Below, piece after piece: positions 8,900 through 16,104 of a DNA stretch of 64,000 nt. The stretch is from Planctomycetota bacterium. Its GTDB lineage: Bacteria > Planctomycetota > Phycisphaerae > SM23-33. The stretch is taken from positions 1-64,000 of the forward strand of contig JAAAOJ010000048.1 of NCBI GenBank assembly GCA_009908915.1, given 5' to 3'. The position numbers were made by a program, and so were the translations under genes. Within the stretch, counting starts at the first letter, position 1. Each line of letters starts with the position of its first letter. Below the pieces are notes generated by a model that was given only the letters and a program-made list of their open reading frames with translations, had not been told where the DNA came from and searched no databases.

Positions 8900-9310
8900 A
8901 TGAAATCTGCAACGTGGATGTGCCTTCTTCTGGCCGTATGCCTGGTGTTCGTCGCCGGCTGCGATAAGAAAATCGCCCTGACTATTCGCAACCACAGTGA
9001 CATGCCGCGACAGGTCCAGATGTCCGATCCGTACGAGACGATGACCGTCGGCACGATCGGGCCCGAGGGCGTCATGCGGACCACGCTGAGGGTCAAGAAG
9101 GATGATCTGCCCGCCCAGTGCAGCCTGACGGCCGCCGGCGGCGTGACGGAGACCTTCAGGGTCAACGACGATTCGCCTGACAAGTGGTGGTTCCATATCG
9201 GCGAGAACGGCGATATCGCCGGGCCGTACGGGAAGAATGACGTGCATGTCGAGTCGGATCAGACCATCGACGTGACGACGCCCGTCCAGCAGAAGACGCT
9301 CGTTCGCTGA
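8900..9310 (+). CDS. Small secreted lipoprotein
   Basis: A 136-residue protein with a lipoprotein signal ending in FVAGC (Cys21), followed by DKKIALTIRN. The CDKKI start is the same as in the lipoprotein at 4941-5963 (CDKKITI), which suggests common ancestry of the signal region. The mature part of about 115 residues looks like a single beta domain (alternating hydrophobic strands, QVQMSDPYETMTVG, TDKW-like turns) and is not recognised. GGAG at 8887-8890 favours the ATG at 8900; an in-frame ATG at 8885 would place the ribosome-binding site inside the gene. It is the third gene of the cluster, between the triple-LPP20 protein and the first FlgT-like protein. Confidence 0.68.
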   Translation: MKSATWMCLLLAVCLVFVAGCDKKIALTIRNHSDMPRQVQMSDPYETMTVGTIGPEGVMRTTLRVKKDDLPAQCSLTAAGGVTETFRVNDDSPDKWWFHIGENGDIAGPYGKNDVHVESDQTIDVTTPVQQKTLVR

Positions 9311-9395
9311 CCGATTGATTTGACATGCCGCGAGGAGGCAGGACGCCGCCCGGTGCCCTGCCTCCCGCCCCATTCAACCGCCTGTGAGGAATCCC

Positions 9396-10514
9396 ATGAG
9401 CCGCATCCAGCTGTTTGTCGCATTCGCCTTGATCCTGTCGCTGACCTGTCTGGCTCCCGCTGCGAATGACCTTAAGGAATTGACTGTTACCGGCGTGGGC
9501 ATGACCGAAGAGGAGGCCGTCAAGGACGCCCTGCGCAAGGCCGTCGAGCAGGGGGCGGGCACGTACATCTCCAGCCAGTCGGAAGTCAAGGACTTCGCGC
9601 TCGTGCGGGATACCGTCTTGGCGCGGGCGGCGGGATTCGTGCAGGAAAAGGAAATTCTCTCGACCCGCAAACTTCTCGACGGCACGGTCGAGGTGAAGGT
9701 CCGGGCCGTCGTGAGTGTCAAGGGCGTCGTGGACGTCTGGGGCACCGTGACGAACATGCTCCAGCAGGTCGGCCAGCCGAAAATCATGGTCTTCATCAAC
9801 GAGAAGATCAACGGTAAGGTGCAGGACGATTCAGTCGTGCGGACGCGCATCGCCAACCTGTTGCTCGAGAGCGGTTTTGACCTGGTGAACAAGGACCAGG
9901 TGAAGGCCATTGCCGCCAAAGATCTGGCCGCCGCCGTCGCCGACGACAATCCCGCCAAGATGCAGGCCATCGCCAAACGTTTCGGCGCCCAGCTCTTCGT
10001 CACCGGCACGGCCAACTGCAGCGCTGGCGACGTGACGGTCACATCCGGCATCAAGCTGTACCCGTATCAGGCCGACTCCACTATCCGCTGTTTCCGCAGC
10101 GACACCGGTGAGTTGCTCGCCAGCGTGCCCGGCTCACCGACGCGCGGCGTTGACCGCGTGGCCCGCTCGGCGGCACAGAAGGCCCTCGACGCCCAGGCCC
10201 AGCGCGTCGCGCCCGAGGTCGTCAACGACATGCTCCTCTTCTGGCAGGATGCCCTGGCCGGTCGCGGCGAGGTCCAACTGCACATCGAGGGCGTGAGCTT
10301 CCGCGAGTATGCGAAGATCAAGAAGAAGCTCCAGACCGTCAAGGGCGTCGAGAGCGTCAAGACCACCTATCACAACAAGATCGCCGAATGCAGTATCCAG
10401 GCCGACATGGGCGCCGAGCCGCTGGCCGAGAAACTTCTCGACGCGCTGCCGGAACTGGAAATCGTAGACGTCTCACAGAACGTCATCAAGGCCAAACTCA
10501 ACGCCGACCGATAG
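9396..10514 (+). CDS. FlgT-like secreted protein, paralog 1
   Basis: A 372-residue protein with a signal peptide (SLTCLAPAAND). It starts with an LPP20/FlgT_N-like domain: VTGVGMTEEEAVKDALRKAVEQGAG, then a conserved ISSQSEVKDF loop and the VEVKVRAVVS strand. A CsgG/FlgT_M-like domain follows (PKIMVFINEKING, RIANLLLESGFDLVNKDQVK, FGAQLFVTGTANC), then a C-terminal alpha/beta domain. This order is that of Vibrio FlgT, which builds the H-ring of the polar flagellum. No flagellar genes are here, so a generalised envelope-ring role is only inferred. GAGGA at 9386-9390 supports the ATG at 9396 over the GTG at 9384. Closely coupled to paralog 2. Confidence 0.72.
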   Translation: MSRIQLFVAFALILSLTCLAPAANDLKELTVTGVGMTEEEAVKDALRKAVEQGAGTYISSQSEVKDFALVRDTVLARAAGFVQEKEILSTRKLLDGTVEVKVRAVVSVKGVVDVWGTVTNMLQQVGQPKIMVFINEKINGKVQDDSVVRTRIANLLLESGFDLVNKDQVKAIAAKDLAAAVADDNPAKMQAIAKRFGAQLFVTGTANCSAGDVTVTSGIKLYPYQADSTIRCFRSDTGELLASVPGSPTRGVDRVARSAAQKALDAQAQRVAPEVVNDMLLFWQDALAGRGEVQLHIEGVSFREYAKIKKKLQTVKGVESVKTTYHNKIAECSIQADMGAEPLAEKLLDALPELEIVDVSQNVIKAKLNADR

Positions 10515-10535
10515 CCGTCGGCAGGAGATGCTGAC

Positions 10536-11726
10536 ATGAAGTACAGACGCATGCGGCTGGCAGTATTGCTGATCGCCCTGACGTTGGCCGCCGCGGGCGC
10601 GAGCGGCCAGAATATCGACACCCACGGCGAGACGCGGTGGATCGACGCGATCGGCCGGGCCGCCGGCACGGACGAGAACGCACGCGACGAAGCCCGAGAC
10701 CAGGCCCTGCGCACGGCTGTCGAAGAAGCCTGCGGCGTCTTCCTGACCTCGCAGTCGAAGGCTGTCGACTACAAGGCCGTCTACGACAAGGTCTTTGCCA
10801 ACGCCGTCGGGTACGTGCGCGAGCACAAGGTCGTCTCGACGGACGTCGAGGGCGGTGTGACGGTTGTGAAGGTCCGCGCGCTGGTCAGCACGCAGGCGTT
10901 CGAGAAGGACTGGGCCTCGATCGCCCACACCGTCAACCAGGAGAACAACCCGCGTGTGGTCGTGGCCATCATCGAGGAAATTGACGGCGACAGCGATGAC
11001 GACGATAATGACGAGGACAAGGTGAAGGAAGACGGCATCGTCCAGACGAAAATCGAGGAGTTTTTCCTGTCCAAGGGCATCATGCTGATGGATCGCAAGA
11101 CTTCGAGAAAAGTCACCAAACGAGACGTGCTGCTGGCGGCCTTGAAGGACGACGCCGGCGAACTGGCCAGCCTCGGCGCCCGCTTTGATGCCGACGTCGT
11201 GGTCAGCGGACGGGCCAAGGCTGGCTACGCCAAGACGATCACCATTGGCGGGCAGACGGTCCACAAGTACAGCGGCTCATTGACGATACGTGTCGTTCAG
11301 ACCGACTCCGGGCGCATCCTGGCGGCCAAGAGCTTCGACCCCATCAGCGTCAATACCGTCCAGTTGAACGGAGGCGAGGACAGGGTGCTGGCCAAACTGG
11401 GCAAGACCTACTCCGAAGAGGTGCTGGCCGCGATGGTGGAGGCTTGGCGGAAGCGAGCCAACGTGTCGCGCACGGTGCAGGTGAGCCTCAGCGGCATGGA
11501 CTTCGGTATGTGGACGACGATGAAGGAAGAGTTCGGCAAGGTGCGCGGCGTGCAGGCCCTGCGGCTTCGCGAGATCAGCGAGTCGACCGGCCACATTGAC
11601 GTCGAGTACAAGTACAGCAACGAGTCGCTCGCCGAACGTCTGACCAAGCTCAAGGGCGTCGATATCAAGATTACCGAACTGACGGCCAACCGCCTGAAGG
11701 GCAGCATCAGCGCGTCCGGCGACTGA
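10536..11726 (+). CDS. FlgT-like secreted protein, paralog 2, with acidic insert
   Basis: A 396-residue paralog of the upstream protein with the same order: signal peptide ending near ASGQN, an LPP20/FlgT_N-like domain with the FLTSQSKAVDYKAVYDKVF loop, a CsgG/FlgT_M-like domain (PRVVVAIIEEI, VQTKIEEFFLSKGIMLMDRK, FDADVVVSGRAK) and a C-terminal alpha/beta domain. It differs by a strongly acidic insert at about residues 150-166 (DGDSDDDDNDEDKVKED), placed after the first strand of the middle domain. Such a loop could bind calcium, but no EF-hand is present. Only 21 nt separate it from the previous gene, and GGCAGGAGATGCTGAC provides the ribosome-binding site. It is the last gene of the cluster; the IS remnant begins 18 nt beyond. 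Confidence 0.72.
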   Translation: MKYRRMRLAVLLIALTLAAAGASGQNIDTHGETRWIDAIGRAAGTDENARDEARDQALRTAVEEACGVFLTSQSKAVDYKAVYDKVFANAVGYVREHKVVSTDVEGGVTVVKVRALVSTQAFEKDWASIAHTVNQENNPRVVVAIIEEIDGDSDDDDNDEDKVKEDGIVQTKIEEFFLSKGIMLMDRKTSRKVTKRDVLLAALKDDAGELASLGARFDADVVVSGRAKAGYAKTITIGGQTVHKYSGSLTIRVVQTDSGRILAAKSFDPISVNTVQLNGGEDRVLAKLGKTYSEEVLAAMVEAWRKRANVSRTVQVSLSGMDFGMWTTMKEEFGKVRGVQALRLREISESTGHIDVEYKYSNESLAERLTKLKGVDIKITELTANRLKGSISASGD

Positions 11727-11744
11727 TCCCAATCGCTGCGTTTG

Positions 11745-12353
11745 CTATTGAAAGTGCCCTCTCTCCTGACTTTTGCATTGGGACCCCCGCGAGTTGATCA
11801 GTAGGGCAGATCGTAGAGTTTTTGCTGATCGGCGTCCATTTGGAGCAGTGTTCGGTGTTTTTTTCGGATCGTTGGGCAGGCGGAAGGTCATTTCATACAT
11901 CGTCTGTGTCAACTCGGCTGCCCGTTTGGGGCTTATGGGCAGTCCTGCTTCTGACAGGCGTCGCTCCAGTTCCTTGTAGATCGCGTAGGCCACGAACGCC
12001 ACGAGCACGTGCGCTTCGATTCGTCGCCGCCGGTAGTGGTACATCGGTCGGATCCGCAGGTCCGTATTCGAGATCCGGAACGCCCGCTCGATCTGCCACC
12101 AGTGCCCGTAGGTTTCGATCACGACATCTGGCGACAGCGTCGTGTTCGTCAGGTATCCCTTCAGCCCGTCCCATCGGGCAGCCTGAGCCACTTTCGCCTC
12201 ACCCAGTTCCACCATCACCTCCCCGGTGAGATTGAGGAATCGGTTGTACCCACGTTGGTTCAGATGCTCCTTGCTCAGTCGTCCACGACTGATTCGCTTG
12301 CGCAGCCGACGCAGACCCCGCTCGCGGTTGTAGACATCCTTCTTGGTAGTCAA
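11745..12353 (-). pseudogene. IS1634-type transposase, C-terminal remnant
   Basis: The 202-residue frame resembles the C-terminal part of an IS1634-family DDE transposase. The block YGHWWQIERAFRISNTDLRI followed by YHYRRRRIEAHVLVAFVAYA is the catalytic-E/Y(2)R region with its typical hydrophobic follow-up. The N-terminal two-thirds, including the first two catalytic aspartates, is missing, and the frame begins without a true ATG near 12353. The element cannot transpose by itself. It lies directly after the FlgT-like cluster and marks the left edge of a small accessory island. Clear terminal inverted repeats were not found. Confidence 0.75.
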
Positions 12354-12396
12354 TATAGGACAGATACAAGTGCTTGTGGCTTAACCTACCCGAATC

Positions 12397-12927
12397 ATGC
12401 TGAGGGGAATTGGCAGGTGTAATGTGGTCATGATGCATAGGGTGATGTCAAAATGCGCAGGGGATGCCCAGCAATTCGACAGGCATATTGTCTGGTTACG
12501 TATGTACTCGTGTGCGACATATGGCGCTCAGTGGGAAGGCCGTTGGCCGACAGCGTGGGAGCCACATGAAGATCTCATAGCTCCGGAGATATTGTCACCG
12601 GAACATTGGGAACAGGAAGCTCCGGGGGTGTTTATCTCGAACGGCAAAATGCTGAAGAAATGTGGCACTGTTTGGCGTTTTGAGACATCACAGAGTTCAG
12701 AGGAAGCCCTCTTTCCGCCCTTGAGCATCGTATGCGGGACATTGCCCGGGTTTGTTGCTCAAACCACCCGAGAGTACGTCCATGACATCGTGCCAGACAT
12801 AAGGTCAGAACGAATCTCTACTGAACTGGACTTGCTCAGACGACTGGTGAAGCTGAAGACAAGTCAGCCACCGAAAGGAGTTGCCTCGGATGATGATGTC
12901 TGGCATTATCTACCTGGGGCAAGATAA
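12397..12927 (+). CDS. Hypothetical protein in accessory island
   Basis: Not recognised. The 176-residue frame has a protein-like composition (GAQWEGRWPTAWEPHEDLIA, LLRRLVKLKTSQPP) with no signal peptide or transmembrane segment. Its base composition is visibly less GC-rich than that of the flanking genes, and its codons use A/T third positions more often, which suggests transfer. The start is uncertain: several in-frame ATGs (12397, 12430, 12433 and later) lack a clear ribosome-binding site. It sits between the IS1634 remnant and a dispersed repeat that ends next to the dehydrogenase gene. It may be the surviving cargo of an insertion. Confidence 0.45.
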   Translation: MLRGIGRCNVVMMHRVMSKCAGDAQQFDRHIVWLRMYSCATYGAQWEGRWPTAWEPHEDLIAPEILSPEHWEQEAPGVFISNGKMLKKCGTVWRFETSQSSEEALFPPLSIVCGTLPGFVAQTTREYVHDIVPDIRSERISTELDLLRRLVKLKTSQPPKGVASDDDVWHYLPGAR

Positions 12928-12974
12928 CAGCGACCATACTCGAAAGTTTGGCCGCTATGCCATTTGTTCGCAAG

Positions 12975-13052
12975 AAACCGAGTGTTCAGGACGATGACGC
13001 GCAGGCAGAAGGCCCGATCGCGGCAGCGATAGCTTTCTAAACGGGCTGCTAG
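12975..13052. repeat. Dispersed inverted-end repeat, family 1, copy B
   Basis: Reading on the minus strand it begins CTAGCAGCCCGTTTAGAAAG and continues through the CTATCGCTGC and GCCTGCGCGTCATCGTC blocks seen in the other copies. It ends 14 nt before the ATG of the dehydrogenase gene, so the GGAAGGAG ribosome-binding site lies directly outside the repeat end. Confidence 0.75.
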
Positions 13053-13066
13053 GAAGGAGAACTCGA

Positions 13067-14110
13067 ATGGTCGAATGCATTTACGACGAGGTACAGAGGA
13101 ACGCGACGATTCTCTTCGTTGAGTTCGAGACTTGGGAGCAGGATCAACTTGAGGACATCTGCCCGAACAAATGCACGATCACATGCACGCCCAAGCGGCT
13201 GGGCGATGTGCCGGAGGAGGAAATCCCCGACGGCGTCAACGTTCTCAGCCCGTTCATCCACTCCGACGTGACGGGCGAGCAACTCGAGCGACTGGGCGAT
13301 CTGAAGCTGATCGCGACGCGGTCGACCGGCTTTGACCACATCGACATGGACTACTGCCGCGAGCACGGCATTCGCGTAGCCAACGTACCAACCTACGGCG
13401 AGAACACCGTCGCCGAGCACGCGTTCGGCATGTTGCTGGCCTTGACGCGTAAGATCCATCGCTGCTACGAACGAACCAGCGCCGGCGACTTCAGCCTGGA
13501 AGGCCTGCGCGGCACGGACCTGGCAGGCAAGACGTTCGGTTGCCTCGGCGTGGGCAACATCGGCGCCAAGGCCATGCGAATCGCGGGCGGGTTCGGCATG
13601 AACCGCATCGCCTTCGACGTTCAGAAAGACCCGATCGCCTCCGGCGAACTCGGCTTGCGATACGTTGATTTCGAGACGCTTCTCGCCGAGGCGGACGTGC
13701 TCAGCATCCACGTGCCGCTCAATGACAAGACCGAGCACCTCATCGACGCCGACGCACTGAAGAAGATGAAGTCCTCGGCCATTCTGGTCAATACGGCCCG
13801 CGGCGGGGTGGTCGATACCGACGCGCTCATCAAGGCGCTCAAGGACGGCGACATCGGCGGGGCGGCCCTGGACGTCCTGGAAGCTGAGACCATCGTCGGC
13901 GAGGAGGCCGAGATGCTCTCCAGCAGCTACGATGTCGAGACGCTGCGGACCGTCGTGCAGAACCATACGCTGCTGAAAATGCCCAATGTCATCATCACGC
14001 CGCACAACGCCTTCAACAGCGAGGAGGCCCTCCAGCGGATTATCCGTACGACCGTCCAGAACATCCACGGCTGGATGGCCGGCGAGCCGGAAAACGTCGT
14101 CAACGCGTGA
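13067..14110 (+). CDS. D-isomer-specific 2-hydroxyacid dehydrogenase
   Basis: A 347-residue NAD-dependent dehydrogenase that interconverts 2-keto acids and D-2-hydroxy acids. The Rossmann motif GVGNIGAKAMRIAGGFG, followed by FDV with the acidic residue that selects NAD, is in the middle. Catalytic residues are visible: Arg in NTARGGVVDTDAL, the Glu region LDVLEAE and His in TPHNAFNSEEA. TRSTGFDHIDMDYC is the N-terminal substrate-loop motif. The sequence is closest in feel to D-lactate dehydrogenases/phenyllactate dehydrogenases rather than SerA, since there is no ACT domain. GGAAGGAGAACTCGA gives a strong ribosome-binding site at the ATG 13067. The repeat directly upstream leaves almost no native promoter region. 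Confidence 0.88.
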   Translation: MVECIYDEVQRNATILFVEFETWEQDQLEDICPNKCTITCTPKRLGDVPEEEIPDGVNVLSPFIHSDVTGEQLERLGDLKLIATRSTGFDHIDMDYCREHGIRVANVPTYGENTVAEHAFGMLLALTRKIHRCYERTSAGDFSLEGLRGTDLAGKTFGCLGVGNIGAKAMRIAGGFGMNRIAFDVQKDPIASGELGLRYVDFETLLAEADVLSIHVPLNDKTEHLIDADALKKMKSSAILVNTARGGVVDTDALIKALKDGDIGGAALDVLEAETIVGEEAEMLSSSYDVETLRTVVQNHTLLKMPNVIITPHNAFNSEEALQRIIRTTVQNIHGWMAGEPENVVNA

Positions 14111-14229
14111 GAAGAGGGCCGAGGGCTAGCGACAAATCTCTGGACTTCGGCGGGGCGTTTTGCGAGCCTTCGCGGAGCAGTGTGCGTCGGGTGTTCGATG
14201 ACGCACCCTCGCAAGCAAAGGAACACGCC

Positions 14230-14646
14230 ATGACAACCAGTGAATTCAACGTTGGTACACCGCGACATGACTGCCTTGTGGATATCACGGCCGAAGTGGA
14301 ATCGGCGGTCAAGGACTCCGGGGCGCAAGAGGGCTTCGCGGTCGTTTTCGTTCCGCACACGACGGCGGCCGTCACGATCAACGAGAACGCCGACCCGGAC
14401 GTGATGCACGACGTGCTCAAGCAGCTCAACGAGATCGTGCCGTGGCGGCAGCCGTTCTACCAGCACGGCGAGGGCAACAGTGCGGCCCACGTCAAGAGTT
14501 CCATGCTGGGTTGCAGCGAGACGGTTGCGCTGTCGGCCGGGCGGTTGACGCTGGGAACGTGGCAGGGGATCTACTTCGCGGAATTCGACGGCCCGCGCAG
14601 CCGCCGCGTCATCGTGCAGGTCGTCGCGGCCGCGGCGGAAGCGTGA
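14230..14646 (+). CDS. yjbQ: YjbQ family protein (UPF0047, secondary thiamine-phosphate synthase-like)
   Basis: A compact 138-residue beta-barrel protein. It shows the family motifs HTTAAVTINENADPDV and GEGNSAAHVKSSMLG, which line a metal-dependent pocket, followed by LGTWQGIYFAEFDGPR. Some members can replace ThiE in vivo (weak thiamine-phosphate synthase activity), but the physiological reaction is unsettled. AAAGGAACACGCC places the start at ATG 14230; the frame stays open further upstream without another good start. The frameshifted UPF0126 gene begins immediately downstream. Confidence 0.88.
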   Translation: MTTSEFNVGTPRHDCLVDITAEVESAVKDSGAQEGFAVVFVPHTTAAVTINENADPDVMHDVLKQLNEIVPWRQPFYQHGEGNSAAHVKSSMLGCSETVALSAGRLTLGTWQGIYFAEFDGPRSRRVIVQVVAAAAEA

Positions 14647-14650
14647 GGGC

Positions 14651-15255
14651 ATGCTCGGCGGCCTGAGTATGTACTGGACCTGGTGGGCACGGCGCGCTTC
14701 GCCTTCAGCGGTGCAATTCGCGGCCTGGACCGTCGGCCGGGCCCGATGGGCGTGACACCTTGCCGGGGCGACGGCCGTCGGCGGCGGGCTCGTGCGGGAC
14801 GTCGTTCTCGATCGCCCGGCCGTGATGCTCCATGACATGAACTACCTGCTGGTGATCCTCGGCGCGGCGATGGTGACGGCCCTGTTCGCCCGTTGTCTGA
14901 AACGCTACGAAGGCTTCTTCAAGTATGTCGACGCGCTCGGCCTGGGCGTGTTCTCCGCGATCGGTGCGAGCCTGGCGGTCAGCCGCGCCCTCAGCCCGAT
15001 AAGCGTGCTGTTCATTGCGAGCATCACCGGCGCGGCCGGGGCGTGATTCGCGATGGGCTGTTCAGCGAGACGCCGCTGATGCTCTATCGCGAGATCTACA
15101 TTGCGGCGGTCGTGGTGGGCGCGGGCGTGCTGGTGGCGGTAGGCGATGCGGGGGCGCCGGCGGAGGCGGCGGCGATGGCGACGGCGACGGGCCTGCGCAT
15201 GGCAGCCATCCGGTGGGAGTGGTCGCTGCCGCGCATCAGGCCGGGCGAGGCCTAG
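14651..15255 (+). pseudogene. UPF0126/TRIC-type membrane channel, frameshifted
   Basis: Three frames together spell one UPF0126 (YicG, trimeric intracellular cation channel family) protein. Frame 1 from about 14665 gives EYVLDLVGTARFAFSGAIRG. Frame 2 from about 14768 gives ATAVGGGLVRDVVLDRP, then KYVDALGLGVFSAIGASLAV, and stops at 15046. Frame 1 resumes at about 15043 with GVIRDGLFSETPLMLYREIY and ends at 15255. The two GGG-x-x-RD repeats are the hallmark of the family's internal duplication. At the second break the sequence reads CCGGGGCG where one more G would restore the frame. That could be a real mutation or a sequencing error in a G run. The first break also loses several residues, which favours true decay. 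Confidence 0.7.
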
Positions 15256-15293
15256 TCCTGCAACGACACTCCAGCAACGGTCGGCTAGAGCGA

Positions 15294-15692
15294 TCAACTT
15301 CCGGGCGAGTCGTCGCTCTGGTAGAAGACGTCGGAGAGCGGCGCTTCGTCGATGGCCTCGCAGGTCGCGCCGGCGTCCACGTCCTCGCTCATGGCCGTGA
15401 CCTTCCGGTCGGTATGGCCGTTGGCGTACTTCGCCGAGGCCGTGCGAATGCTGTCGACGAACTCCTCGAGTTCCTTCGCGCTGAAAACGTCGCGGATCAT
15501 CAGCATTCGCAGGGCCGCCCCGAAGTAGACCTGGAGCTCGCGGTGCTCGTTGCGCATTTCGTCGAGTTCGGCCTGGAGTTTGGCGATGCGCTCGGCGTCG
15601 TCTTTCGGCTCGCCGGATGCCCGTCGGCCGTGGCGCTGGTCGGACTTGACCTTGGCGAGATCGACAAAGTTCATGACGTTTCGCAGACTCAT
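15294..15692 (-). CDS. Small coiled-coil protein of unknown function
   Basis: A 132-residue acidic protein with no signal peptide. A predicted coiled coil covers about residues 28-55 (DDAERIAKLQAELDEMRNEH), followed by LQVYFGAALRMLMIRDVFSA and ELEEFVDSIRTA, which resembles a short helical dimerisation unit. I do not recognise a named family; similar small proteins are common in planctomycetes. GGGAAGGACGAT before ATG 15692 is a good ribosome-binding site and decides against the longer upstream frame reaching 15815. Confidence 0.65.
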   Translation of the reverse strand: MSLRNVMNFVDLAKVKSDQRHGRRASGEPKDDAERIAKLQAELDEMRNEHRELQVYFGAALRMLMIRDVFSAKELEEFVDSIRTASAKYANGHTDRKVTAMSEDVDAGATCEAIDEAPLSDVFYQSDDSPGS

Positions 15693-15815
15693 ATCGTCCT
15701 TCCCGTGGACGGAAGCGCAGCTGTCGGACGTCCGTATTGCCGGCCTGTGGGCCAGCAGTCCGGGGTTCTGAATTTTAACCAAATGTGAGCGGTTTGACCA
15801 GTGTGGATTGAACAT

Positions 15816-16104
15816 TCGGAAGCCGGTTGCGATGTGACCGAAAAGTGGTTAAGGGGTCTTTTAGCCCGTCAGCCCGCCCGTGGCGAAGGCATCGTGCCTT
15901 CGTTTCTACGCCCGTTATGTCCCGGCGCGGCCAGGATGGCCGCGAGGTGCGAAGGCAAAATGCCTGCGATGCGAACACCGAAACCGCCTCGAACATCTGC
16001 CATCACTGAAGTCGCATCAGGATCTTGGCAACGTCCATTGATCTCACAAAGGGACCGTCTGAGGTCGTTGGCCTTCAGGACGGCACGGTCGGTCAGCCCG
16101 CCGG
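15816..16104. other. Intergenic region with several hairpins
   Basis: No gene is supported here. Two clean hairpins are visible: CGAAGGCA-TCG-TGCCTTCG (15884-15902) and CGCGGCCA-GGA-TGGCCGCG (15926-15944), followed by GCGAAGGCAAAATGCCTGCG. GGCAAAATGCCT also occurs in the interior of the family 1 repeat at 63512-63672, so this may be a highly diverged relative. It lies downstream of cls and upstream of the coiled-coil gene. Confidence 0.4.
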
